From Magnetococcales bacterium (GTDB lineage Bacteria > Pseudomonadota > Magnetococcia > Magnetococcales > Magnetaquicoccaceae), in the NCBI GenBank assembly GCA_015231915.1, contig JADGAR010000020.1, positions 1 to 61,432 on the forward strand: 61,432 bases of DNA, in the 5' to 3' direction. The position numbers and the translations under genes are program-made. A model generated the notes under the pieces. That model was not told the origin of the DNA and made no database searches. It saw only the letters and a list, made by a program, of their open reading frames with translations. This document shows positions 7,936-16,771 of this stretch, piece after piece; position 1 is the first letter of the stretch, and the number at the start of each line of letters is the position of its first letter.

Positions 7936-9018
7936 ATGTCACAGGTGGATACGGATGCGGTTCTGGGCGCGTTGCGGCGGGTCATGGATCCGGATTTGAA
8001 GCGGGATATCGTCTCATTGGGATTCGTCAAGGAGTTGCGCGTCGAGGGTGGCCAGGTGTCGTTCCAGGTGGAGTTGACCACCCCGGCCTGTCCGATGAAG
8101 GATTTATTGAAAAAGCAGGCCCATGACGTGGTCGCGGCCCTGCCTGGGGTGACCGGGGTGGAGGTGCGCATGACCGCTCAGGTGCGTCAGGCGCAAAAGA
8201 AGGCCACCGGGGATCTGCTGCCTGGGGTGAAAAACGTCATCGCGGTTGCTTCCGGCAAGGGTGGGGTGGGCAAATCCACCACGGCGGTCAATCTGGCGCT
8301 CGCCTTGTTGGCCAGCGGGGCGCGGGTGGGGATTCTGGATGCGGACATCTACGGTCCCAGCCTGCCGCGCATGCTGGATGTCCAGGAGAAGCCGGAGCCG
8401 GGCGAGGGGCGCAAGATGGCGCCGGTGATGGCGTATGGGTTGAAAACGATCTCCATGGGGTTCTTCATGGAGGAGTCCCAGCCCGTGGTGTGGCGCGGTC
8501 CCATGGTGGGGATGGCGGTGGAGCAGTTGTTGCGGGATGTGGACTGGGGCGATCTGGACTATCTGGTGGTGGACCTGCCGCCGGGGACCGGGGATGCCCA
8601 GTTGACGCTGTCCCAGAAGGTGCCGATCACCGGTGTGGTGATCGTCTCGACGCCCCAGGCCGTGGCTCTGGCCGATGTGCGGCGCGGGGTGAACATGTTT
8701 CTCAAGGTGGATGTCCCGGTGCTGGGAGTCATCGAGAACATGTCCTATTATCTCTGTCCACAGTGCGGTCACCGGGCGGACATCTTCGCGCATGGCGGCG
8801 CCCGTGCCGAGGCGGAGGCCATGGGCATGGAGTTTCTCGGCGACATTCCCCTGGACATCGGCATCCGCGAGGACATGGACGCGGGCAAGCCGATCATGGT
8901 GGCGCGTCCCGACTCCCCGCAGGCGGCCCGTTACCGGGAGATCGCCTCGCGCATCGCGGCCCGGGTGGCCACCATGGGCTTCGATGCCCCGAAATTTCCC
9001 AATATCGTCGTTGAGTGA
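7936..9018 (+). CDS. apbC: Mrp/ApbC iron-sulfur cluster carrier P-loop ATPase
   Basis: Cytoplasmic Fe-S carrier of the Mrp/Nbp35 family, 360 aa. It has an N-terminal MIP18-like (DUF59) domain (about 5-80; TTPACPMKDLL), a deviant Walker A SGKGGVGKSTT, the DADIYGPSLPRML segment, the VDLPPGTGDAQLTL switch and the CPQCGH motif whose two cysteines bridge the cluster in a dimer. The start at 7936 is chosen because GGAGG lies 9 nt upstream and the first residues then match the family; an ATG 13 codons earlier has no such site. Divergent from rnfA, which fits shared demand for Fe-S assembly (inference). Confidence 0.93.
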   Translation: MSQVDTDAVLGALRRVMDPDLKRDIVSLGFVKELRVEGGQVSFQVELTTPACPMKDLLKKQAHDVVAALPGVTGVEVRMTAQVRQAQKKATGDLLPGVKNVIAVASGKGGVGKSTTAVNLALALLASGARVGILDADIYGPSLPRMLDVQEKPEPGEGRKMAPVMAYGLKTISMGFFMEESQPVVWRGPMVGMAVEQLLRDVDWGDLDYLVVDLPPGTGDAQLTLSQKVPITGVVIVSTPQAVALADVRRGVNMFLKVDVPVLGVIENMSYYLCPQCGHRADIFAHGGARAEAEAMGMEFLGDIPLDIGIREDMDAGKPIMVARPDSPQAARYREIASRIAARVATMGFDAPKFPNIVVE

Positions 9019-9019
9019 C

Positions 9020-9367
9020 TCAGTGAATGGGGTGGAGGTCGGCGGTGTCGGCGACACCGGCCATCTCGCCCCATTTTTCCTGCATTTCCAGGGCGGTGGC
9101 AATGATCTCCTCCTCGGGCATGTCGAGGTAGGCGGCGATGAGGGAGGTGCGCCAGTAGGGGTCGCCGTCCTCGGCATAGCCCGTGGGCTGGGGGTGGGGA
9201 CCGAAGATCTCCTCCATGGCGGTGCGCATGGCCAGTCGAACGGCGGGTTCCTTGCTCATGGCCAGGTATTCCCACGCGTCGTCGAAGGCCGGGTGTCTGG
9301 GTCCCGCTTCCACGATGGAGAGGGCCTGGTTGATCCACGATGCGTTGTGTAAAAGGGATGTATTCAT
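9020..9367 (-). CDS. Conserved-looking hypothetical protein, 115 aa
   Basis: I do not recognise a family. The protein is acidic and mostly helical by eye, with no signal peptide, membrane segment or obvious catalytic motif. It has a compact core (WEYLAMSKEPAVRLAMRTAM, then a Pro/Gly loop, DPYWRTSLIAAYLDMPEEEI) that resembles small helical adaptor domains. Codon use and GC content match the neighbours, and the frame is closed by a stop 1 bp from the convergent apbC stop. The alternative strand gives only an untidy frame. It is probably a real but uncharacterised cytoplasmic protein. Confidence 0.55.
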   Translation of the reverse strand: MNTSLLHNASWINQALSIVEAGPRHPAFDDAWEYLAMSKEPAVRLAMRTAMEEIFGPHPQPTGYAEDGDPYWRTSLIAAYLDMPEEEIIATALEMQEKWGEMAGVADTADLHPIH

Positions 9368-9547
9368 GCTCGTTGGCTCCTGTTGGTCGTTGACGCAACC
9401 CAGTCAAGCATGATTGGTGCCAATTGGCGATAGCGCTCCAGACGCGGTTTTCGGACGGGGATACGGCAAATTTTGCCGAATGGGTGCGGACGAAATTGCC
9501 TCATGATCACCAATGGCCGGGATGATGAAACAGCAGGAGGAAAATGG

Positions 9548-9790
9548 ATGAGCATGGACATCGCCGAAAAAATTCAACACGAAGTGCGTCGTCTGCCGGC
9601 AATCCTGGCGCAGGAGGTGCTGGACTTCATCGGCTACCTCGAGTATCGCCAAGATCTGCAGGCAACCTCTGCCGGGCGGGATGAGGCCGGATTCGGGCAG
9701 GCGGTCGTCTCTTTTCGTGGCAGCGGCAAGGGGGGGGGAACGGAACGCATGTTGGCGGAACGTCGAACCGATTCGGCACGGGAAGCATGA
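9548..9790 (+). CDS. DUF2281-like small protein (orphan antitoxin-type)
   Basis: An 80-aa protein whose N-terminal half, DIAEKIQHEVRRLPAILAQE followed by VLDFIGYLEYR, closely fits the DUF2281 pattern, a family often encoded next to PIN-domain toxins. The start at 9548 is supported by AGGAGG a few bases upstream. No toxin gene follows: the next 130 bp hold only a GC-rich palindrome and then a convergent gene. It therefore looks like a lone antitoxin or a remnant of a pair. The C-terminal 35 residues are Gly/Arg-rich and uninformative. Confidence 0.6.
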   Translation: MSMDIAEKIQHEVRRLPAILAQEVLDFIGYLEYRQDLQATSAGRDEAGFGQAVVSFRGSGKGGGTERMLAERRTDSAREA

Positions 9791-9834
9791 ACGGCTTCCT
9801 GCTCATTACCTTATAAATCATGATTGGGAATTGT

Positions 9835-9853
9835 GGGGGGCGTGACGCCCCCC
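9835..9853. terminator. GC-rich palindrome between convergent genes
   Basis: GGGGGGCG (9835-9842) and CGCCCCCC (9846-9853) form a perfect 8-bp stem with a 3-nt loop. It lies between the DUF2281 gene (+) and the secreted-protein gene (-), which converge. No U-tract follows on either strand, so it may act as a weak bidirectional terminator or RNA 3'-end stabiliser. Confidence 0.45.
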
Positions 9854-9923
9854 CGAAATGGCCGCGCAGGTCGTGATCGTCCGTGCGCGGCCAGTGTGTT
9901 TCGCCGGCAACCAGCGAAACGAC

Positions 9924-10259
9924 TCATTTGGTGGCGGTTTCCTTCTTTTCCACCGGCGCGGGTGCGTTGCTCTTGGCATCGCTCTTGGCGGCGGTTGCGG
10001 CTTGCGGCTTGTCGCCCTTGTCCACGGCCTGCTTGCCGGCGGGGGCGGCGGCAGGCTTGGTGGCGAGGGTGGCCTTCTGCTCTTTGGCCGCCGGTTGCGT
10101 CCCCTTGTTCTCCTTGACCTCCCCGGTGGTGACTGCGGTCTCGTTTTTGACCGCGGGTTCCGCCTTGCCGGTGGCCTGGGCGTCGCTGCCGGCCATGGAG
10201 ATGCCGGAAACCATCAAAGCCGCCACAAAAGCCATCGCACTCATCGTCATTTTGTTCAT
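9924..10259 (-). CDS. Small secreted Ala/Lys-rich low-complexity protein
   Basis: A 111-aa protein with a clear Sec signal peptide (MNKMTMSAMAFVAALMVSG, cleavage plausible at SMA-GS near residue 24) followed by about 85 residues made almost only of Ala, Lys, Thr, Pro, Glu and Gly. There are no cysteines or recognisable domains after cleavage. It should be periplasmic or exported and intrinsically disordered. A histone-like or sigma-linked stress role is possible, but nothing in the sequence shows it. The divergent neighbour is a sigma-factor gene 240 bp away. Confidence 0.6.
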   Translation of the reverse strand: MNKMTMSAMAFVAALMVSGISMAGSDAQATGKAEPAVKNETAVTTGEVKENKGTQPAAKEQKATLATKPAAAPAGKQAVDKGDKPQAATAAKSDAKSNAPAPVEKKETATK

Positions 10260-10502
10260 TTTGGTCTTCCTTTGTATGTTATGTTGCCATTGGTTTTTTG
10301 GTTTCGGGGTTGTCTTTCAACCAACCTTCCGTGTGCCTCTTGCCAACATGGACGGCGCCCGTCGGCGGGTTTGTCGCGTCGGGGCAAAATTTTTTCGTTT
10401 TTGCTGCCGTGGTGGCTTTCGGTATGAAAAATCTTCCCTTTTTCATGGCAATCGGCTACCATGACGCACTTTTCCAAAAGCCACCATCGGCCCCAGGGTG
10501 AC

Positions 10503-11369
10503 ATGACCAGCAGCGGCAACGATTTCCGGGAACTGTTCCTGCAACAGTGGCAGAGGCTGGAAACCCTCGCCCGGCGGCGCTTCACGGACCCCAATCTGGC
10601 CGACGAGGCCATGCTCCATACCCAGCGGGCCATGGCCAGAAACGACTGGGAACCCCTGCGCGCCTACGAGGGACGCTCCCAGGCCTCTTTTGCCACCTAT
10701 TTCACCCATGTGGCGTGGCGGATGCTGGAGGACTTCGCCCGCACCCGCCTGGGTCGCGCGCGCGTACCGCGCTGGATCACGGAGCTTGGCCCCTTCATGG
10801 AGGAGGTGTATCGCCTGCTCTGTCTGGAAGGGATGCCCCCCGCCGGTGTGGTCTCGTTCCTGAGCGGCACGGCCCCGGGCGGGCGTCCGGAGCCGGTGGT
10901 CTGGGCCTCCATCGAGACCGTGCTGCGCAAGGCCACCGATTGCGGCAGGCAGGCCGTGATGGAAGTCGCCACGGAAGAGGAGATCCTCGAAGACCTGGCC
11001 GGAGCGGATGGCGCGCTCCATCACCTCTCCCCGGAAGATCACAAGATCCGGCAACAGCGCGAGACGGTGTTGGGCGCCTTCCATCGCTTTCTGACCCAGG
11101 ACCCCGAGACCCCGGAGGCGGCGGGCGGGCGGTTGCTGGAACGGATTCGCGAGGCCGTGGAACTGACCGCCGAGGAGCGGTTGCTGTTGAAACTGATCTA
11201 TCAGGATGGCCTGGAAGTGACGACGGTGGGTCGCATGCTGGGCTGGAACGTCAATCAGGTCCATGGACGCCATCGCCGTCTCCTGGAGCGCATCCGCAAG
11301 GCCATGGAACGGGCCGGATTGTCCGATACCCTGCGGGCGCTGCTGGCCGAAGAGGAAAAATCCCCGTGA
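10503..11369 (+). CDS. Sigma-70 family (ECF-like) RNA polymerase sigma factor
   Basis: A 288-aa protein beginning with a region-2-like segment (FRELFLQQWQRLETLARRRF, NLADEAMLH, FATYFTHVAWRMLEDFAR) and ending with a region-4-like helix-turn-helix (LTAEERLLLKLIYQDGLEV followed by TVGRMLGWNVNQVHGRHRRL). The roughly 150-residue linker between the two is far longer than in ordinary ECF factors. The start at 10503 is preferred because AGGGTG lies just upstream; ATG 10461 is also in frame. It is followed after 85 bp by an anti-sigma-like membrane protein and a membrane-associated M48 protease, so the unit reads as an envelope-stress regulatory module (inference). Confidence 0.8.
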   Translation: MTSSGNDFRELFLQQWQRLETLARRRFTDPNLADEAMLHTQRAMARNDWEPLRAYEGRSQASFATYFTHVAWRMLEDFARTRLGRARVPRWITELGPFMEEVYRLLCLEGMPPAGVVSFLSGTAPGGRPEPVVWASIETVLRKATDCGRQAVMEVATEEEILEDLAGADGALHHLSPEDHKIRQQRETVLGAFHRFLTQDPETPEAAGGRLLERIREAVELTAEERLLLKLIYQDGLEVTTVGRMLGWNVNQVHGRHRRLLERIRKAMERAGLSDTLRALLAEEEKSP

Positions 11370-11454
11370 GCGTGACGACGAATGAGGGCGGTCGTGACCG
11401 TCCAGATCATGCGGGGAGGGGAATTCATCGCACGGTCGGACAGGAGGGCGAACC

Positions 11455-12300
11455 ATGAACGAAAAATCGGGCGGAGAACTGGCGGTGCTGCTGACCCTGG
11501 CCGCCGGACAGGAAATGCCGGGGGAAGAAGGGGTTTGTCCCGCCCCGGAGCGCTTCGTCGCCTTGCAAGAGGGCAGGCTGTCGTCGGGAGATCGCCAGGC
11601 GCTGTTGCGGCATCTGGATCTTTGTTTCGACTGTTATCGACTGTGGCTGCGGGGCGCTGCAAACCAGGACGCCGCATCGCCTGCCGACAACGTGATCGAT
11701 TTCAAGCGTCGGCCCGCGCCACGCTACGTCGCCATCGCCACCCTGGCGCTGGCGGCCAGTCTTTTGCTGGTGATCGTGCGTTGGAATCCGTTCGTCCCGG
11801 ATCCGGCGGGCATGCTCTCCGTGGCCTACCGATCCGCCATTTCGCATGGGGTGCGGCCCTTCGCGGGGAGCGCCGCCCCTGCCGTGGCCTTGGGCTTTGC
11901 CCAGACTCCCGGCCCCGCGCCCCTGCGCCAGGCCTTTTTGGCAGGCGTGGAGGCGGGTCGCAATCTGTTGAGCGGTCAGGCCGAAACCGCGCCACCCGCC
12001 ATGGAGCGGGGGGCGGAACTCTATTACCAGTTGGGGCGCTGGACCATGCTGTTGCAAAGCGCCTGTCAGGACGCCCCGTCTCCGTCGTGGCTGCGGGACC
12101 ACACGGCCATCGGCAGTGCCCTTCTGGACCGGTTGCAGGACCGGGAGCAGGCCGGCCAGCCCGAGGCGCGGGTGCCGCGCCAGGAGATGGAGGCCATCGG
12201 TCGGGCGTTGGCTGCCCCCCTGACCGGAGAAACGGCCCCGCGTGTCTGCCGGGGCATCCGGAAAGCCTGTGCCACCATCGCGGACAGCCTGTTGTTATGA
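11455..12300 (+). CDS. Anti-sigma-like membrane protein with zinc-finger-type HxxxCxxC
   Basis: A 281-aa protein with a cytoplasmic N-terminal domain, one transmembrane helix at about 87-107 (ATLALAASLLLVIVRW) and a periplasmic C-terminal domain of about 170 residues. The N-terminal segment CPAPERFVALQEGRLS, then RHLDLCFDCYRLW, matches the pattern of zinc anti-sigma domains (C..HxxxCxxC). Position directly after a sigma-factor gene supports the role of a membrane-bound regulator. The periplasmic domain has Cys residues and helices but no family I recognise. The stop codon overlaps the start of the M48 gene by 4 bp (ATGA), so the two are translated together. Confidence 0.72.
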   Translation: MNEKSGGELAVLLTLAAGQEMPGEEGVCPAPERFVALQEGRLSSGDRQALLRHLDLCFDCYRLWLRGAANQDAASPADNVIDFKRRPAPRYVAIATLALAASLLLVIVRWNPFVPDPAGMLSVAYRSAISHGVRPFAGSAAPAVALGFAQTPGPAPLRQAFLAGVEAGRNLLSGQAETAPPAMERGAELYYQLGRWTMLLQSACQDAPSPSWLRDHTAIGSALLDRLQDREQAGQPEARVPRQEMEAIGRALAAPLTGETAPRVCRGIRKACATIADSLLL

Positions 12301-14111
12301 CCCTTTTGCATCTCCGGCGACTTGCGCAGTCGATCCTGCTCCTGTTGGCCGGTCTGGGCCTGGCAGGGGCAGAATCGGCCAATCTCGACGACGCGTTCGC
12401 CTTGTTGGAAAAAAAATACGGCTTCATGAAGCCGGAAGAGAATCCCCAGGTGGCCCGCGTGCTGCGTGTCTTCGACCGGGTGCGCGATGTCGCAGACAAA
12501 CGCGGCAACCGCATGCCGCGCCTTTTTGTGGTGAACCAGCCGGACGAGCCGTGGGCGTTCGCCCTGCCGGACGGCAATCTGCTGCTTTCCGCCGGCGCGG
12601 TGCAACTGGCCACCCGCAATCTCTCCCAGGAGGCCGGGGATGCCCGGATCGCCTTCATCCTGGGTCACGAACTGGCCCATCTGGCCAAGAACGATTTCTG
12701 GGACAGCGATGGCCATCCGTTGCCCGCCGGCTTGCGACCGCGCCGGAATGCGACCGCTGACGCCCAGGCCGGTCTGGCGGGCAGGGAGGCCGAGGCCGAT
12801 GATCTCGGGTTTCTGTACGCCGCCGTGGCCGGTTATCCGGTGCAGACCCTGTTTTCTTCCGGCCAGGGGGTGCGGGAGAATTTCTTTGCGCTCTGGAACG
12901 ACCGGTTGCGCGCCGCCTCCTCTGCCGCCTCCCACCCCACTCCCGAGGCACGCGAGACGGCGGCACGCGCCCGCATGGATCGCCTGGATGAGGGGATGCC
13001 CCTGTTTCGTTTCGCGGTTCGGCTGGCCCATTTCGGTTCGTGCGAGCTTGCCATTCGCTTGTTGCGGCAGTATTTGCGTATTTTTCCCTCCCGTGAGGTC
13101 TACAACAACCTGGGGGCCTGCTACCTGGAACTGGCCCGGGAGGAGATGGGGTCCCCCAGAGGCGAGGGGAAGAGTGCGTTTTGGCTGCCGGTGTGGTTCG
13201 ATGGCGCCAGCCGGGCGGAACCCCTGCTGGCCGGTTGGCGCTCCGACCGTTCCGGCGAGGGAAAACAGCCGTTGGCGCCCATGCTCTCCGATCCGCCGGG
13301 CCGCGAACTGGAACTGGCGGTGGAATCCCTGGAACAGGCCGCCGGGATGGACGAGGCCTATCTGCCCGCCCGTTTGAATCTGGCCACCGCCCATCATCTG
13401 CGCGGGGATCCCCTCAAGGCGCGCGCTGCCATGGAGGAGGCGGCCCGTCTCGTCCCGGACAACCGGGAGGTGGCCGGCTGGCTGGCGCTGTTCCGCCATC
13501 TGGACGGGCAGGGGGAAGGGGTGGGCAACACCCTGCTGGCGCCGTTGACCCGCCTGGCCGGACGTGCGGGCGCCCCGGCCTCGTTGCTCTTCAATCATGC
13601 CCTGGCGTTGCGCAAGGCGGGCAGGAACAGCCGTGCCGCCTGGACGCGTCTTGCCTCCGGCGCGGCGCTGCTGCCCGCCCCTTACGCGAAAACCGTCTGC
13701 GCACAGATCCGCAAGTCCTGCGCAAAACCTCCCTCCCGCAAGGGGGTCCTGCCGACGCCGCCCTGGCCGTTGCCAATCGCGCCCGGTGCGGATCTCGATG
13801 CCTTGCAACGGGATCGGATCCTGGACGGCTGGCGGGTCACCCATCTCGGCGGGACCCACGACCGGCAACAGGCTGTCATCCATCGCCAGGGGGCGAAGTC
13901 GGAAATCCTGGCCCTGGATGGCTACGTGACCATGGTGGCCCTGCGTGGCATCTCTTTGGGAAGCGCCGCCGCCCTGACCGGCAAGCTGGGCACCCCGCGC
14001 GATTCGCGCCGTGTCGCGGAGGGCGAGGTCTGGCATTTTTCCCCCCGCTGGGCCGTGCTGGTGCGCGATGGTCAGGTGCGGGAGGCCTGGGTGGTCCACG
14101 GTTTGCCGTGA
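12297..14111 (+). CDS. M48-family metalloprotease with TPR repeats (BepA-like)
   Basis: A 604-aa exported zinc protease. A signal peptide (LLHLRRLAQSILLLLAGLGL) leads to an M48 domain with HELAH (H124, E125, H128) and the downstream ligand region GREAEADDLG (E164/E166). Then comes a helical TPR-like region from about 240 to 460, with recognisable repeat units (ELAVESLEQAAGMDEAYLPA, LNLATAHHLRGDPLKARAAM), and a distinct C-terminal domain of about 100 residues. This resembles periplasmic BepA-type outer-membrane quality-control proteases but is longer. The frame is open far upstream; I start at ATG 12297 because it overlaps the anti-sigma stop and gives a clean signal peptide. Confidence 0.85.
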   Translation: MTLLHLRRLAQSILLLLAGLGLAGAESANLDDAFALLEKKYGFMKPEENPQVARVLRVFDRVRDVADKRGNRMPRLFVVNQPDEPWAFALPDGNLLLSAGAVQLATRNLSQEAGDARIAFILGHELAHLAKNDFWDSDGHPLPAGLRPRRNATADAQAGLAGREAEADDLGFLYAAVAGYPVQTLFSSGQGVRENFFALWNDRLRAASSAASHPTPEARETAARARMDRLDEGMPLFRFAVRLAHFGSCELAIRLLRQYLRIFPSREVYNNLGACYLELAREEMGSPRGEGKSAFWLPVWFDGASRAEPLLAGWRSDRSGEGKQPLAPMLSDPPGRELELAVESLEQAAGMDEAYLPARLNLATAHHLRGDPLKARAAMEEAARLVPDNREVAGWLALFRHLDGQGEGVGNTLLAPLTRLAGRAGAPASLLFNHALALRKAGRNSRAAWTRLASGAALLPAPYAKTVCAQIRKSCAKPPSRKGVLPTPPWPLPIAPGADLDALQRDRILDGWRVTHLGGTHDRQQAVIHRQGAKSEILALDGYVTMVALRGISLGSAAALTGKLGTPRDSRRVAEGEVWHFSPRWAVLVRDGQVREAWVVHGLP

Positions 14112-14128
14112 CGTTTGCAGGGAGAGGC

Positions 14129-14157
14129 TTGACGAAAGTGACCGCTTGTTGGACAAT
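14129..14157 (+). promoter_or_regulatory. Candidate sigma-70 promoter for the phosphatase gene
   Basis: TTGACG (14129-14134), a 17-bp spacer and GACAAT (14152-14157): five of six matches to the -35 consensus and four of six to the -10 consensus with ideal spacing. It sits 55 bp before the ATG at 14212, in the gap after the M48 gene, and would uncouple the phosphatase from the sigma-factor operon. Confidence 0.5.
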
Positions 14158-14211
14158 ACTCACGATTGTTTCGATAACAAACAGGTACGGCTCGCATGGG
14201 GTTGGGCAGGG

Positions 14212-15030
14212 ATGTTGCGTTTTTTGAAAAAATGGTTCGGCGGGGAGCAGGCGCTCGAGGAAGAGGCCGCACCTCTCCCCATGCCCACGGTGATGCTGGA
14301 GGACCCCTTCCCGCCCGCCGTCCCGGACGGCGTGAGGGTCTACGCGGTGGGCGACATCCATGGCCGTTCCGATCTGCTGCGCCGCATGCACGGCCTGATC
14401 GCCGAGGATCTGGCCAACGGATCCGCTCCCCGGCAGGCCTTTGTCGTCTATCTGGGGGATTACGTGGACCGCGGGGATGACAGCAAGGGGGTGATCGATC
14501 TCCTCCTGGACGAACCGGTCCCCGGTTGCGAGGCGGTCTACCTGAAAGGCAACCACGAAGCCGAAATGCAGGATTTTCTCTCCAATCCGGTCGCCGGGCA
14601 TGCCTGGACCCTGTTCGGCGGCATGTCCACCGCCCTGAGTTACCAGGTGCGCGTGCCAAACCGCATCGCGGCGGAAGAGCGGATGCGCGAACTGCGGGAC
14701 AAACTCGTGGAAACGATTCCCAAGCGTCATCAGGTTTTTTTTGCTTCGCTGCGGTTGCGTTTCGAATTGGGGGATTATTTTTTCACTCATGCCGGGGTGC
14801 GTCCCTCCACCCCACTCGATTTGCAGAAAATTCCCGATTTGCTGTGGATTCGCGAGCCGTTCCTGAATCATGCCGGGCGATTGGAGAAAATGATCGTGCA
14901 TGGCCACACCGTCAGTCAGGAGCCGGTCATCACCCGCAACCGCATCGGGATCGATACCGGCGCCTATTTTTCCGGTCACCTGACCTGTCTGGTGCTGACG
15001 GGCACGGAACGGCGTTTTCTCATGACTTGA
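14212..15030 (+). CDS. Calcineurin-like (PPP family) serine/threonine protein phosphatase
   Basis: A 272-aa metallophosphoesterase with the three PPP signatures in order: GDIHGRSDLL, GDYVDRGDD and KGNHE, plus the later metal histidines in THAGVRPS and VHGHT. This matches bacterial PrpA/PrpB- and lambda-type phosphatases, which dephosphorylate Ser/Thr or Tyr residues. The first 35 residues form a basic-then-acidic leader before the catalytic core. The start at 14212 follows GGGCAGG; an upstream frame extension has no family similarity. A candidate promoter lies immediately upstream. Confidence 0.9.
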   Translation: MLRFLKKWFGGEQALEEEAAPLPMPTVMLEDPFPPAVPDGVRVYAVGDIHGRSDLLRRMHGLIAEDLANGSAPRQAFVVYLGDYVDRGDDSKGVIDLLLDEPVPGCEAVYLKGNHEAEMQDFLSNPVAGHAWTLFGGMSTALSYQVRVPNRIAAEERMRELRDKLVETIPKRHQVFFASLRLRFELGDYFFTHAGVRPSTPLDLQKIPDLLWIREPFLNHAGRLEKMIVHGHTVSQEPVITRNRIGIDTGAYFSGHLTCLVLTGTERRFLMT

Positions 15031-15102
15031 AGCAAGAACCATGGCGAACGGGGCCGGAGTCGGCTAGAATTCCCATCGGGCAAGAATTCTTTTGGGTGCA
15101 GG

Positions 15103-16764
15103 ATGATCATCGTGGAAAAACGTCGGATTGCATTAGCCGTGTTGGCCGGCCTGGTCGCGTTGCGGGCCGGGGAGCTTCCGGCCTTCGAGGTTGGGGAGAT
15201 CGCGATTCTCAATGCGCCCACGCAACGGTTTCAAGCGGAGATCCCCCTGCGTCTGGGCGAAAGCGAGGAGATCAAGTCCGTCAAGGTGGGCAAGGCGGTG
15301 GATTACAAGGTGCTGGGCCTGAACCGCGCCCCGCTGCTCGACGCCATCGAGGCGAGCGTTCAGGTCACCGACAAGGGACCACGCATTCTTCTCACCTCCA
15401 GGGAGCCTTTGCCGCAGAAGACCTTCGATCTGCTGTTGCAGGTCTCCTCCAGCAAACATACCAATTTTCCGGTTTTTCGCATCAAGCCGGAACCCTCGCT
15501 GGTCTCTCCGAAGCAGGAGGAGGCCGCAGCCCCTGTCATCAAACCGGCTGCCAATGCGGGACTCTCCCCGGACAAGGTTGCCCTGCCGGGCGGCCCGGAT
15601 GTTCAGCCCGAAGAGACCCGGAAGGAGAAAGCGTCGAAGTCCGCGAAGAAGCCTGCGGAGCGACAGGAAAAGACCCCGCCGACGGAAGAAAAGAAGCCGG
15701 AAGAGAAGAAGCAGGAAGAGAAAAAAACGGCCACGGCCACGGTCAAGGAACCGCCGCCGGCCAGTGCCGAGGAAGCCCCGGTGCGCTCCGGGGAGCGGGC
15801 GCGTCTCGGGCCGAAGCCCCTGCGCTACGGACCCGTCCGGGAAGGGGAGAACCTGACCTCCATCGCCAATGCCCTGCGTCAGAAGGGGGTATCGACTTTC
15901 CAGATCATGGTCGCCATCTTCGAGCGCAACTCGGACCATTTTCTGGCCAGCAACATGAACAACCTCATCTCCGGTGGGGTGCTGAACGTGCCGACCCTGG
16001 AGGAGATCAGAAGCATCAAGGATCGGGAGGCGCGGATCCAGACCATGGCGCACCTCAAGATCTGGAAGCAGACCCTGGCCGGGCAAAGCGTGGCCCCCCC
16101 TCCCGCGACATCGTTCCTGCCCCCCATCGGCCAGCAGACGGCCCCGGAAGTCAGCGCCCCCGCATCGTCGGTCGCCGCTCCCGGCGAGCCTGCCGTGCGT
16201 CCCGTTCCGTCGCCGGGCCTGGAGAACATCCTCATGCAGTTGCAGGCCCAGTTGGGGGAACTCACCCAGGTCTTGCGCAACAATCAGGCGCAGCAGGCCA
16301 AAATGGATGCCCGGCTGACGGCCCTGGAGAACAACACCTCCGGCGGCGAACAGTTGGCGAACCGGATTGCGGTCCTGGAGCAGGCGTTGCGGGAGCGGGG
16401 CGCCGTGGTGGAAGGGAGTGGCGAAGCGGTTGCGCCGGAGGGCGCTGGCCGCTCGGCCACGGTTGCCATGATTCTCGGCGGTGTGGTGTTCGTGTTCGGC
16501 CTGTTGTGGCTGGGACGGCGCTGGAATCGGCAGGCCCAGTGGAGCAATTTGCAGCAGTTCCTGAATCGGGCCGCCCAGGAACACCCCAACATGGTGGAAG
16601 AGGCCCTGCGCAAGACCGAACCCCATATCGATGGTGATTACATGCCGAACATTCGCAAGGGCGAGGTGCTGGGGGCATCGCCGCAAGGGGACAAAAAGGT
16701 GGTGACGGGCGATGTGCGGCAGAACGCCGAACGGTTGAGCGCCCTGGAAACGCAACGGAGCTAG
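15103..16764 (+). CDS. FimV/HubP-like membrane protein with LysM-like domain
   Basis: A 553-aa protein. After a signal/anchor segment comes the FimV N-terminal domain (about 27-125; EVGEIAILNAPTQRFQAEIP), a Pro/Lys/Glu-rich linker with KKPEEKKQEEKK repeats (150-240), a LysM-like module (YGPVREGENLTSIANALRQK, about 245-300), a coiled coil near 370-430 and a transmembrane helix near 450-468 (AMILGGVVFVFGLLWLGRR), then a cytoplasmic tail of about 85 residues. FimV/HubP proteins organise the cell pole for type IV pili, flagella and chemosensory arrays. The characteristic long acidic cytoplasmic repeat domain is missing, so this is a short form. It heads a run with a two-TM protein and an actin-like ATPase. 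Confidence 0.8.
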   Translation: MIIVEKRRIALAVLAGLVALRAGELPAFEVGEIAILNAPTQRFQAEIPLRLGESEEIKSVKVGKAVDYKVLGLNRAPLLDAIEASVQVTDKGPRILLTSREPLPQKTFDLLLQVSSSKHTNFPVFRIKPEPSLVSPKQEEAAAPVIKPAANAGLSPDKVALPGGPDVQPEETRKEKASKSAKKPAERQEKTPPTEEKKPEEKKQEEKKTATATVKEPPPASAEEAPVRSGERARLGPKPLRYGPVREGENLTSIANALRQKGVSTFQIMVAIFERNSDHFLASNMNNLISGGVLNVPTLEEIRSIKDREARIQTMAHLKIWKQTLAGQSVAPPPATSFLPPIGQQTAPEVSAPASSVAAPGEPAVRPVPSPGLENILMQLQAQLGELTQVLRNNQAQQAKMDARLTALENNTSGGEQLANRIAVLEQALRERGAVVEGSGEAVAPEGAGRSATVAMILGGVVFVFGLLWLGRRWNRQAQWSNLQQFLNRAAQEHPNMVEEALRKTEPHIDGDYMPNIRKGEVLGASPQGDKKVVTGDVRQNAERLSALETQRS

Positions 16765-16771
16765 AGCGGCG

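Noticed and set aside
9847-10464. Plus-strand frames over the secreted low-complexity gene
   Set aside because: They lack family similarity and are antisense to a frame with a good signal peptide.
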